Shown in pieces: positions 4,589 to 11,936 of a DNA stretch of 11,949 nt. Position 1 is the stretch's first letter, and each line of letters opens with the position of its first letter. This DNA is from an uncultured Cetobacterium sp. (GTDB taxonomy: Bacteria > Fusobacteriota > Fusobacteriia > Fusobacteriales > Fusobacteriaceae). The stretch is taken from the NCBI GenBank assembly GCA_900766645.1, contig CAAFWD010000229.1:1-11949 (forward strand), in the 5' to 3' direction. The notes under the pieces are model-generated. The model saw only the letters and a list, made by a program, of their open reading frames with translations, did no database searches and had not been told where the DNA came from. The translations under genes were made by a program, and so were the position numbers.

Positions 4589-5791
4589 ATGAAAGAGAAG
4601 GTTATTTTAGCATATTCTGGGGGATTGGACACATCAGTAATTGTACCATGGTTAAAGGAAAACTATGATTATGAGGTTATTGCAGTGGCAGTTGATGTGG
4701 GACAAACAGAGGATTTTAAAAGCATAGAGGAAAAAGCATATTTAACAGGGGCGAGTAAATTTTATTTAGTGGACAAAGTGGAAGAGTTTGTAAATGATTA
4801 TATTTTTCCAACTTTAAAAGCTGGATCTATCTATGAAAATAGATATCTCCTTGGAACATCTATGGCAAGACCAGTTATTGGAAAAGCTTTAGTTGAGATT
4901 GCTCATAAAGAGGGAGCAAAATATATTGCTCATGGTGCAACTGGAAAGGGAAATGACCAAGTTAGATTTGAATTAGCTGTAAAAGCTTTGGATCCAACTT
5001 TAAAAATTATAGCACCTTGGCGTATTTGGGATATAAAATCTAGAGAGGAGGAGATACAGTATCTGGAAAAAAATGGGATAACACTACCTTTTCCTAAAAA
5101 ATCTCCATACAGTAGAGATGAAAATCTTTTTCATGTAAGTCATGAGGGATTCGATTTGGAGTTACCATCTAACGAACCAAACTATGAAAATGTTTTACAG
5201 TGGGTAAAACCTATTGAAAATGCTAAAGAGCAAAGTGAGTATATAACTTTAGGATTTGAAAAAGGTGTTCCTGTTAGTTTAAATGGGGAGAAACTTTCAG
5301 GAGTTGAGATCATTAAAAAGCTAAATAAAATAGGGGGAGAACATGGGATTGGCATTTTAGATATGGTTGAAAATAGACTTGTTGGAATGAAATCAAGAGG
5401 GGTTTATGAAACTCCTGGGGGAGCAATTCTATTTTATGCTCACGAGGAACTTGAAAGACTTTGTTTAGACAGAGACACTTATCAAGAAAAGATTAAATTA
5501 TCCCATGATTTTGCAAAACTAGTTTATAATGGGCAATGGTTTACAACTTTAAGAAAATCTTTAACGGCTTTCTTTGATGTAACTCAAGAGTTTGTGACTG
5601 GAGAGATTAAATTAAAACTTTATAAAGGGAATATGATCTTAGCTGGGACACAATCAGAGTTTAGTTTATACTCAGAAGCTTTTTCAACTTTTGAAAAGGA
5701 CGATGTTTATAATCAACAAGATGCAGAAGGGTTTATAAACCTATTTGGTCTTCCAATTAAAATAGAAGCGTTAATGAGAAAAAGTCACTAA
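4589..5791 (+). CDS. argG: argininosuccinate synthase
   Basis: 400 residues, the standard length. It joins citrulline and aspartate using ATP to give argininosuccinate, the penultimate step of arginine synthesis; cytoplasmic, normally a tetramer. Visible: the N-type ATP pyrophosphatase loop AYSGGLDTS (8-16), aspartate/citrulline-binding HGATGKGNDQVRFE (115-128), PWR (143-145), YSRDENLFHVSHEG (174-187) and the C-terminal GVYETPGG segment. No truncation or lost motif seen. The ATG is preceded by GGGAGG, and the gene lies 13 nt behind the binding protein, giving a two-gene operon. The usual partner argH (argininosuccinate lyase) does not follow; it must be elsewhere or absent. The gene converges on the exchanger gene of the next block, with hairpins between them. 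Confidence 0.97.
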   Translation: MKEKVILAYSGGLDTSVIVPWLKENYDYEVIAVAVDVGQTEDFKSIEEKAYLTGASKFYLVDKVEEFVNDYIFPTLKAGSIYENRYLLGTSMARPVIGKALVEIAHKEGAKYIAHGATGKGNDQVRFELAVKALDPTLKIIAPWRIWDIKSREEEIQYLEKNGITLPFPKKSPYSRDENLFHVSHEGFDLELPSNEPNYENVLQWVKPIENAKEQSEYITLGFEKGVPVSLNGEKLSGVEIIKKLNKIGGEHGIGILDMVENRLVGMKSRGVYETPGGAILFYAHEELERLCLDRDTYQEKIKLSHDFAKLVYNGQWFTTLRKSLTAFFDVTQEFVTGEIKLKLYKGNMILAGTQSEFSLYSEAFSTFEKDDVYNQQDAEGFINLFGLPIKIEALMRKSH

Positions 5792-5796
5792 AAAAA

Positions 5797-5817
5797 CGAC
5801 CTTCTCAGATCGCTTTT
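5797..5817 (+). terminator. weak intrinsic terminator after argG
   Basis: CGACCT and AGATCG (5797-5802 with 5807-5812) pair with one C-A mismatch around TCTC, preceded by six A and followed by CTTTT. Five nt behind the argG stop. The short U-tract and the mismatch make it a weak or decayed terminator. Confidence 0.45.
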
Positions 5818-5836
5818 AAGGGGTGTCAAAAGGTAT

Positions 5837-5858
5837 GGGGTATATGTTAGTATACCCC
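5837..5858. terminator. GC-topped inverted repeat between convergent argG and exchanger genes
   Basis: GGGGTATA (5837-5844) and TATACCCC (5851-5858) form a perfect 8-bp stem with a 6-nt loop. On the plus strand it is followed by AAATTTATT and a later six-T run; on the minus strand by ATACCTTTT. Neither side has a classic immediate U-tract, so it may be a bidirectional, partly effective terminator or an RNA 3'-end stabiliser for both converging transcripts. Confidence 0.45.
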
Positions 5859-5892
5859 AAATTTATTAACATTTTTTATTTTACTATTTTAA

Positions 5893-6909
5893 CTAAACTT
5901 TTATTAAAAGATTAACCATGTAAGCTATATAAGTTAAAACAAATAACACTCCCATTTTTTTACTAATTTTTTTATTAAAGATTGCTAACACTCCAACAGC
6001 TGTTGTAACTAAAGCTACTGTGGCAGAATCTGTTAGCATAGCAGGGTTCATTTTTATAGGTTTAATTAAAGCTGTTAGACCTAAAGTAAGTAGAATATTA
6101 AATGTATTTGATCCTATAATATTTCCTAAAATTATATCTTGCTGTCCTTTTTTAGCAGCAATAATAGATACAACTAACTCAGGAAGAGAAGTTCCTATTC
6201 CAACAATAGTCAATCCAACTAAATGAGTACTCATTCCAAAGGCTTTAGCAATATTAGAAGCATATTCAACAACCATATCTCCACCTTTAACAACAGCTAT
6301 TAGTCCTATAATAACTATAATAATATCTTTTAGTAAATATTTTTTAGATATCTCCTCTTTTTGATTTTTATGTAGATATTTATTTACAGAAAAAGTCCCT
6401 TGAGCTATTTCATAAATTATCATTTTTTTCTCTTTTAATTTTTGGTCCATTAGAGATCTAGCAATTGTTTCCTTGCAATAGTAGATAAATATTAATAATA
6501 AAATGGCCCCATCCCATCTAGAAAAACCATTAAAAGTGAAAAAGAATCTTCCTCCTAAAGCAAAGAATGGAAGTAAAACTGCTGATAGAACTGCAAATGG
6601 AAAATCAAAAGTTGCTAGTTTATCATCAATTGTCATGGGGTTAAATATAGCAACCACTCCAATTATAAATAAAATATTAAACATATTAGATCCGACAATA
6701 TTTCCCACAGCAAGTTCGTTGGAACCTTTCATTACAGCAGCTATATTAACAGCTAACTCTGGTGCTGATGTTCCAAATCCTACAATAATAATACCTATTA
6801 TAAGCTCTGGTATTTTAAAAATCTTTGCAACTTTAGAGGAACCATCAATAAATATATCCGCTCCTTTTATTAGAATAACAAATGAAACCAATAATAAAAT
6901 GTAATCCAT
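5893..6909 (-). CDS. CaCA-family calcium/sodium (cation/proton) antiporter, YrbG-like
   Basis: 338 residues, about ten transmembrane helices, with the two alpha repeats that define the family. Repeat 1 has GFGTSAPEL (44-52) and GNIVGSNMFN (69-78). Repeat 2 has GIGTSLPEL (237-245) and GNIIGSNTFN (262-271). The acidic ion ligands E51 and E244 are both present. A basic cytoplasmic loop (about 150-192) separates the halves. Known role: export of Ca2+ (or other cations) in exchange for Na+, K+ or H+ across the inner membrane; the actual ions cannot be read from sequence. Last gene of the C26-APC-CaCA operon, 13 nt after the permease, ATG preceded by AAGAGGTG. The link between an amino-acid permease and a cation exchanger may be sodium or pH balance, or mere co-transcription. 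Confidence 0.92.
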   Translation of the reverse strand: MDYILLLVSFVILIKGADIFIDGSSKVAKIFKIPELIIGIIIVGFGTSAPELAVNIAAVMKGSNELAVGNIVGSNMFNILFIIGVVAIFNPMTIDDKLATFDFPFAVLSAVLLPFFALGGRFFFTFNGFSRWDGAILLLIFIYYCKETIARSLMDQKLKEKKMIIYEIAQGTFSVNKYLHKNQKEEISKKYLLKDIIIVIIGLIAVVKGGDMVVEYASNIAKAFGMSTHLVGLTIVGIGTSLPELVVSIIAAKKGQQDIILGNIIGSNTFNILLTLGLTALIKPIKMNPAMLTDSATVALVTTAVGVLAIFNKKISKKMGVLFVLTYIAYMVNLLIKV

Positions 6910-6922
6910 TGTACACCTCTTC

Positions 6923-8218
6923 TTAATTTTTGTTAGAATCTTGTCCCTTTAAATATTTTCTTCTAGAAAGGTAGATAGGAACTCCTAATATAAGTCCACC
7001 TAAACCTATTAATATTTTTTGCATATCTGAATTATATAACAACCAGCAGCTAACCACTATGGCAAATATTGGAATCACTGGTCCAAAAGGAACTTTGAAA
7101 GTTCTTGGAAGATCGGGTCTTTTCTTTCTAAGCACAGGAATAGCTAAACAAGTTGGTAGATATTGAACAAATCTAGATATAACACTTATTGCTGCTAATT
7201 TGCTAAAACTACCTGATAAAGCTATTATTATAGCTAAAACTACAGTGATTATGATTGCGTATGTTGGTGTTCCAAATCTTCCTGTTTCAGCTATTTTTTT
7301 AGGTAAAATTCCATCTTCAGCTAAAGCCACACCACTTCTAGGAGTGATAAATGAAGCAGCTATATTTATTCCACCTATTGATATTAAAGTTCCAGCAGAT
7401 ATTAGTGCAACTCCTGATTGTCCCACAACTCTTCCAGCTGCATCAGCTAAAGGAGCAGATGATAAAGCTAAATCTGGTCCTAATATTCCAATTGAAACTA
7501 TTAAAATTAAAATATAAACTAAAGAAACTATGAACATAACTAAAATTGTTGCCTTAGGTATATTTTTTTCTGGATTTTCCATATCTTCAGCTGCAACAGC
7601 TATTGATTCAAATCCTGTAAAAGCATAAAACATAAGAAGTGATGCAGCAGCAAAACTTCCATCTGCACCAGTTTCAGTGGCAGGGATTGCAACAAAATTT
7701 CCTTTGTTTATAAAAAATATTCCCACAGCTATAAATAAAAATAGCGGAATAAGTTTTCCAGTTGTAATTATATTATTTAAAATTTTTGATAGATTAACCC
7801 CTAAAATATTGACAACTCCAAGAGCAACTATTATTCCCACAATAATTATATTTTTTATAAAGGGATCTTGAGCAATGGGAAGAACTCTTCCTAAAGCCTG
7901 AACAAAAGCTGATGCCATTGCTGACCAAGCAATAATTGCAATAGCCCATTTCATAAATCCAACTTCAAATCCAACAAAATCACCAAAAGTTTCCTTTGCA
8001 TAAACATATGGACCACCGTTTTTCTTAAACATTCCACTTGCTTCAGCAAAACATAGGGCAATACTTAAAACTAAAACCATATCAAATAGTATTACAAAAA
8101 TACTTTTAGGTCCAACTAAACTATAAGCCTTATTTGGAAGTAAAAATATTCCTGAACCAATAATTGAGTTTATTCCAAGTAGTACAATACTCCAAAATCC
8201 TAATTTTTTATCACTCAT
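6923..8218 (-). CDS. APC family amino acid permease
   Basis: 431 residues from the ATG at 8216-8218, about twelve transmembrane helices. TM1 contains GINSIIGSGIFLLP, the unwound substrate/ion-binding helix of the APC superfamily, and TM6 contains FYAFTGFESIAVAAEDMENP, with the downstream ENPEKNIPKA motif usual in the family. The C-terminus is basic and cytoplasmic. It imports or exchanges an amino acid or amine; the substrate is not determinable, though a gamma-glutamyl hydrolase immediately upstream suggests glutamate, glutamine, GABA or a polyamine. Two starts are possible. GTG at 8225-8227 overlaps the upstream gene by 8 nt and has GGAGG 5 nt before it. ATG at 8216-8218, with AAGGTGAG 4 nt before it, follows the upstream TAG by one base, like another junction in this window (TAAAATG), and gives the family-like N-terminus MSDKKLGF. 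I prefer the ATG; the choice changes only three residues. Confidence 0.92.
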   Translation of the reverse strand: MSDKKLGFWSIVLLGINSIIGSGIFLLPNKAYSLVGPKSIFVILFDMVLVLSIALCFAEASGMFKKNGGPYVYAKETFGDFVGFEVGFMKWAIAIIAWSAMASAFVQALGRVLPIAQDPFIKNIIIVGIIVALGVVNILGVNLSKILNNIITTGKLIPLFLFIAVGIFFINKGNFVAIPATETGADGSFAAASLLMFYAFTGFESIAVAAEDMENPEKNIPKATILVMFIVSLVYILILIVSIGILGPDLALSSAPLADAAGRVVGQSGVALISAGTLISIGGINIAASFITPRSGVALAEDGILPKKIAETGRFGTPTYAIIITVVLAIIIALSGSFSKLAAISVISRFVQYLPTCLAIPVLRKKRPDLPRTFKVPFGPVIPIFAIVVSCWLLYNSDMQKILIGLGGLILGVPIYLSRRKYLKGQDSNKN

Positions 8219-8219
8219 A

Positions 8220-8966
8220 CTACTCACCTTTTCCTCCGAGATCTATTAAATAGTTAAAAAGTTCTTGCATTTTTAGATTGGAACTAGCCATCATTTCCGG
8301 ATGCCACTGCACTCCTAAAACAAATTCCTCTCCCTCTTTTTCAATCCCTTCAACAACTCCATCCTTTGATTCAGCTACTTTTTTAAAGCCAGGTGCAACA
8401 TCTTTTACTGCCATATGATGGAAACTATTAACTACCATTTCATCATCTTGAAGTATCTTAAATAGTTTTGAATCTTTTTCTATTTTTATTGTGTGAGTTC
8501 CAAGCTCTGGTCTTCTCTCTTGATTATGTTTTACAGTAGCCCAATCTAAACTATTTATATCCTGATGTAAAGTACCACCAAAATATGTGTTTATTATTTG
8601 TTCTCCTCTACAAATACCTAAAATTGGTTTTTTAAGAGCAAACATCTCCTCTAAAATCATAAAATCAAAAGTATCCCTTTCTGGGAAAATCTCTCCCAAT
8701 CTTTTACTTGGTTCCTCATTCCAAAGCAAAGGATTCACATCGTGTCCGCCAGACATAATTAAAACATCTATGTTTTTTGCATACTCTTTTACTACATCTC
8801 TGTCCTCTATTACAGGAAGTATATAAGGAACTCCGCCACCACGTATAACTCCTTGAATATAATCATCATTTACATAAGCTCGTTTATATCCTGGAAAATT
8901 TCCACTGGAATCAACAATTACACTCCCTGTAATCCCAACAATTACTTTCTTTTTTATAGTGCTCAT
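8220..8966 (-). CDS. peptidase C26 / class I glutamine amidotransferase-like gamma-glutamyl hydrolase (PuuD-like)
   Basis: 248 residues, the size of PuuD-type hydrolases. Nucleophile Cys119 lies in LGICRGEQIIN, with His222 and Glu224 in VQWHPE completing the triad. SGGHDVNP (72-79) is the usual oxyanion-region motif, and GGTLHQD (130-136) follows the nucleophile as in PuuD. Family role: cleavage of gamma-glutamyl amide bonds, for example gamma-glutamyl-GABA to glutamate and GABA in putrescine breakdown. No puuA, puuB or puuC homologue is nearby, so the substrate is open. No synthetase domain is fused, so it is a free hydrolase. First gene of an operon with the APC permease and cation exchanger, which suggests it processes a compound imported by the permease or releases its substrate. 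Start ATG with AGGAGGT 8 nt upstream; promoter at 9014-9022. Confidence 0.9.
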   Translation of the reverse strand: MSTIKKKVIVGITGSVIVDSSGNFPGYKRAYVNDDYIQGVIRGGGVPYILPVIEDRDVVKEYAKNIDVLIMSGGHDVNPLLWNEEPSKRLGEIFPERDTFDFMILEEMFALKKPILGICRGEQIINTYFGGTLHQDINSLDWATVKHNQERRPELGTHTIKIEKDSKLFKILQDDEMVVNSFHHMAVKDVAPGFKKVAESKDGVVEGIEKEGEEFVLGVQWHPEMMASSNLKMQELFNYLIDLGGKGE

Positions 8967-9013
8967 GATTTATTACCTCCTGAAAAATATGTCATCTAGT
9001 TAATTTATACTAA

Positions 9014-9022
9014 ATTATAGCA
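9014..9022 (-). promoter_or_regulatory. extended -10 promoter of the C26-APC-CaCA operon
   Basis: On the minus strand TGCTATAAT is a perfect extended -10 (TGn plus TATAAT), 47 nt before the C26 ATG. The -35 region is poor (TTCAAT at 18 bp), as is usual for extended -10 promoters. The predicted start is near 9007. Confidence 0.6.
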
Positions 9023-9069
9023 CAATTACTTTCTTTAATTGAAAAATAATTTGTAAATTTTTATTTTTT

Positions 9070-9100
9070 AAAAAAAAGAGGTTAAAAATAACCTCTTTTT
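9070..9100 (-). terminator. intrinsic terminator of the methionine aminopeptidase gene
   Basis: Perfect 12-bp inverted repeat AAAAAGAGGTTA/TAACCTCTTTTT (9073-9084 with 9089-9100) with an AAAA loop. Read on the minus strand it ends in eight T. It begins 6 nt after the map stop codon. The symmetric A/T flanks would also allow termination in the other direction. Confidence 0.9.
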
Positions 9101-9106
9101 ACATTT

Positions 9107-9853
9107 CTATAGTGTTGTTAAAATCTTAGGACCATCTTTTGTGATAGCTATTGTATGCTCGTATTGTACACAGATACTTTTATCAGTTGTTTTTGCTGTC
9201 CAACCATCTGACTCAATTTTTGATCTCCACGTTCCTAAAGTTACCATTGGTTCTATTGCTATAGTCATTCCATTTTTTAATTTAGGACCAGCACCTTTTC
9301 TTCCTTTATGAATTATTTCAGGTTCCTCCCACAGATTCTTTCCTACTCCGTGTCCTGCAAACTCCACAACTATCCCATACTTTTTAGGTTTTAAATACTG
9401 CTCTATAGTATATCCAATATCTCCAACTGTATTTCCTTCAACAGCAACTTCAATAGCTTTCATCAAAGATTCTAAAGTATCCTCCATTAAAGTTTTTATT
9501 TTTTCTGATACCTCTCCAACAGCATATGTCCAAGCTGAATCTCCGTGGTATCCATTTTTATATGCTCCAATATCTATTGTGATAACATCCCCATCTTTTA
9601 ATTTTTCATTATTTGGAATTCCGTGACAAATAACATCATTGGGAGAAGCACAGATTGATGATGGAAACCCGTGATATCCTTTAAAACTAGGTGTTGCTCC
9701 TCTACTTCTTATATGTTTTTCTACAATAGCATCCAATTCTAATGTTGTAACTCCAGGTTTTACAACTTCTTTTAAAAGCTCATGACACTCTGCTACAATT
9801 CTTCCTGACTCTCTCATTAGTTCTATTTCATTTTCATTTTTTATTATTATCAT
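9107..9853 (-). CDS. map: methionine aminopeptidase, type I
   Basis: 248 residues, the normal length of a single-domain bacterial type I enzyme without a zinc-finger or SEC-C extension. It removes the initiator Met from new proteins in the cytoplasm. The five metal ligands are all present: D94 (ITIDIGA), D105 (HGDSAW), H168 (AGHGVG), E201 (IAIEPM) and E232 (QYEHT). H77 in CHGIP matches the conserved substrate-side His79 of E. coli. The oddity is the next motif: the family normally reads GHGIGxxxHEEP, with the His equal to E. coli His178, but here it is Trp175 (codon TGG at 9329-9331). Single-gene unit with AAGGAGG just before the ATG, a clear promoter and terminator. It may be the only MetAP or a second, specialised copy; one window cannot tell. 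Confidence 0.95.
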   Translation of the reverse strand: MIIIKNENEIELMRESGRIVAECHELLKEVVKPGVTTLELDAIVEKHIRSRGATPSFKGYHGFPSSICASPNDVICHGIPNNEKLKDGDVITIDIGAYKNGYHGDSAWTYAVGEVSEKIKTLMEDTLESLMKAIEVAVEGNTVGDIGYTIEQYLKPKKYGIVVEFAGHGVGKNLWEEPEIIHKGRKGAGPKLKNGMTIAIEPMVTLGTWRSKIESDGWTAKTTDKSICVQYEHTIAITKDGPKILTTL

Positions 9854-9865
9854 TGTTACCTCCTT

Positions 9866-9880
9866 AGGATTTAAAATCCT
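9866..9880. promoter_or_regulatory. palindrome in the map 5' leader
   Basis: AGGATTT-A-AAATCCT, perfect 7-bp arms around one base, directly beside the map Shine-Dalgarno and just downstream of its predicted transcription start. It could be an operator or form a small 5-bp RNA hairpin next to the ribosome site. Confidence 0.3.
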
Positions 9881-9889
9881 TACTAAATA

Positions 9890-9918
9890 AGTATATAACC
9901 ATTTACAATTTTTTTCAA
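9890..9918 (-). promoter_or_regulatory. sigma-70 promoter of map
   Basis: On the minus strand TTGAAA (9913-9918) and TATACT (9890-9895) are spaced exactly 17 bp, each matching consensus at five of six bases. The predicted start is near 9883, about 30 nt before the ATG. Confidence 0.7.
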
Positions 9919-9920
9919 AT

Positions 9921-9948
9921 AAAAAAGACTCAGTATTTTCTGAGCCTT
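9921..9948 (-). terminator. intrinsic terminator of the AIM24-family gene
   Basis: AAGACTCAG (9925-9933) and CTGAGCCTT (9940-9948) form a 9-bp stem, one pair being a mismatch or G-U depending on strand, around six bases. Read on the minus strand it ends in six T. It lies 13 nt after the stop codon and immediately before the map promoter. Confidence 0.85.
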
Positions 9949-9961
9949 CCTTTTAATTTAA

Positions 9962-10651
9962 TTATTTTCCATTATTTGGGAATGGGATGTAATCAACTAA
10001 AATGTCCACAAAAGATTGAATATTTCTTGTTTGAATAATAACTTTTCCCTTTCCTCTGAAAGTATTTAATAATCCCTCACCTGATTTAAATCCAAATAAT
10101 CCACTTGCTATTTCCAGTCTATAATCTAGTGATTCCTCCCAACAAACTACATGCCCATTGTCAATTTGAAAAGGTTGGTTACCATCTAACTCTATTTCAA
10201 TTAAATCTCCAAACCCGTTTACAAGAAGCTCTCCCTCTCCCTTAGATTTTAAAATAAAAAATCCACCTGTTCCACCTAAAATAGAGTTTAATACTCTCTT
10301 TTGTCTAGCCGAAGTATAATCCACTGATGTGTTACAAGCTAAAAAAGCTCCGTCATTTATATACCACTGGTTTCCACCAGATACATTTAAAACTTTTATA
10401 TTTCCAAATCCTTTCGGTGCTACTGCAACCCTTCCTGGAGATTTAGCTGTGGCAACTGAAGTGAAGAAACTTTCTCCTCCTAAAAAAGCTTTTCCCAATG
10501 CAGCAAAAAAGCCACCATTTACTTTTCCCTCTAAATTAATACAACTATCTTTATAAACCATACACCCTGGTTCTAATCTAATACTTTCACCTTTTTCCAA
10601 TTGAAATTCAACAAGAGAAGCACTTGTTGAGTTAGTTTGAACTATTTTCAT
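9962..10651 (-). CDS. AIM24 / TIGR00266 family protein
   Basis: 229 residues, almost all beta-strand-like with many Gly, typical of the AIM24 family (a tryptophan-RNA-binding-attenuator-like jelly fold). Recognisable segments are the MVYKDSCINLEGKVNGGFF region (31-49), the FLGGESFF motif (56-63), AKSPGRVAVAP (69-79), a long ILGGTGGFF stretch (124-132), LLVNGFGDLIEIEL (142-155) and the C-terminal SGEGLLNTFRGKGKV (190-204). The family name comes from a yeast mitochondrial protein; the bacterial members have no settled function, and none is proposed here. No signal peptide or membrane helix. Single-gene unit: GAGGTAGAGAC precedes the ATG, a terminator follows, and 117 nt separate it from the upstream transporter gene without an obvious terminator between, so co-transcription with that gene is possible. 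Confidence 0.88.
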   Translation of the reverse strand: MKIVQTNSTSASLVEFQLEKGESIRLEPGCMVYKDSCINLEGKVNGGFFAALGKAFLGGESFFTSVATAKSPGRVAVAPKGFGNIKVLNVSGGNQWYINDGAFLACNTSVDYTSARQKRVLNSILGGTGGFFILKSKGEGELLVNGFGDLIEIELDGNQPFQIDNGHVVCWEESLDYRLEIASGLFGFKSGEGLLNTFRGKGKVIIQTRNIQSFVDILVDYIPFPNNGK

Positions 10652-10768
10652 GTCTCTACCTCACATTTTTAATAAAATCTATCTTATATTTTCTTTCTGA
10701 TTTCACTTACATAATTTTATCTGTAATTTATTCTAACATAGAATTAAAAAAAGAGGATAGTTTTATTT

Positions 10769-11936
10769 TTATAAAAGGTTTGCAAGTAAAGAGGTTAAAA
10801 TAAGCATAAAAGCTCCTCCTATTCTAGATGAAATTTGAGCAAAAGGCATAAGTTCCATTCTATTAGCTCCTGATAACACAGCAACATCTCCTGTCCCACC
10901 CATATTAGCCATACAAAGACCTGCAGTGATTGAAGCTTCTATCATATAGAATCCTAAAAAATGTCCAGCTATAGCAGTTCCAACCACAGCTCCAATAATA
11001 GTTGTTAAAACTAAAATTAAATATGTAAATGTGAATGCATCTATAACTTGAGCCAAACTTGTGTATGCTATTCCTATCCCAACTAAAAGTGCTGATGTAA
11101 AGTTAGTTGCTATAAACTGATACCATTTAGCTGCACACTCTTCATATTTTTTGTCAATTAAATTCAAAGCTTTTGCTATGGCAACAGAAATAATCATTAA
11201 TGCATAGGCATGCATAGGTATAAACTTAGCTAAAATTTTACCAAAAATAAAAAATGATAAAGCTATAATCATTCCACATCCAAGCTCTTTTAACTCTATT
11301 CCTTTCTTTTTACTTTCTTTTTCTATAGAGTCACTCTCAAGATTTTTTACAAGTTTTCCCTCTCCACTAAAAAACGGATATTTTTTTCCAATTTTATTTA
11401 AAAATGCACCCACTACTATAGCTATGGCATTTCCTAAAGCTACAGCAGGAACCATAACTGATAATAGATCAGTTGGATTTTGGTTTAAAGCTTGACCAAA
11501 TATTTGTGATAATGGAACTGCTCCAGCTCCCATTCCTCCCCCCATAATAGGAATTGCAATATAAAAAATAGATTTTACAAATCCATATCCCAAAAGAGCT
11601 CCCACAAGACCTGTTAACATAAGTGATAAAAATACACCACTAACCAATACTGGTAAATATTTCAAAGAAGCTTTTATTAGCAAAGTTCTATTCATTCCCA
11701 AAATGCTTCCTACAATAAGTGCTGCTATATAAAAATCTAAAAATCCTCCACCTTTCATAAAAGTTGTTACTATTGAAAATATATCTTTTGAAAAAACATT
11801 ATAATAAACTAAAGCCGCTGAAGCAAATATAACAACAATTGGTCCTCCACCTAAATAATCTTTTACAATAGGAGTCTTATTTCCAATATAATCTAAAACT
11901 GCACCAAAAGTCATCATTATTGCAAATGCTCCAATC
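10769..11936 (-). CDS. 2-hydroxycarboxylate transporter family protein (CitS/MaeN/CitP-like sodium symporter), 5'-partial
   Basis: The frame is open from the stop at 10769 to the contig end, so the ATGs at 11912-11917 are internal Mets; the upstream codons already read like the family (IGAFAIMM). About 50-60 N-terminal residues and the real start are missing. Numbered from Met 11917, the two re-entrant-loop signatures are present: GGGMGAG (126-132) followed by VPLSQIF, and ANMGGTGDVAVLSGANRME (337-355) followed by SSRIGGAF, with R365 matching the substrate-binding Arg of CitS. About ten membrane helices remain, with a charged cytoplasmic loop near 183-212. Known role: Na+- or H+-coupled uptake or exchange of citrate, malate or lactate. 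No citrate lyase or malic enzyme gene is in view, so the substrate is open. I could not find a convincing terminator behind it. Confidence 0.9.

Noticed and set aside
3630..5855. Identical 11-mer TGTTAGTATAC at the operon promoter (3630-3640) and in the hairpin behind argG (5845-5855)
   Set aside because: At this base composition many 11-mer matches are expected by chance within 12 kb.
10730..10768. Terminator for the 2-hydroxycarboxylate transporter using ATTCTA/TAGAAT or the seven-T run
   Set aside because: The T run comes before, not after, the inverted repeat when read on the minus strand, and no stem precedes the T run.
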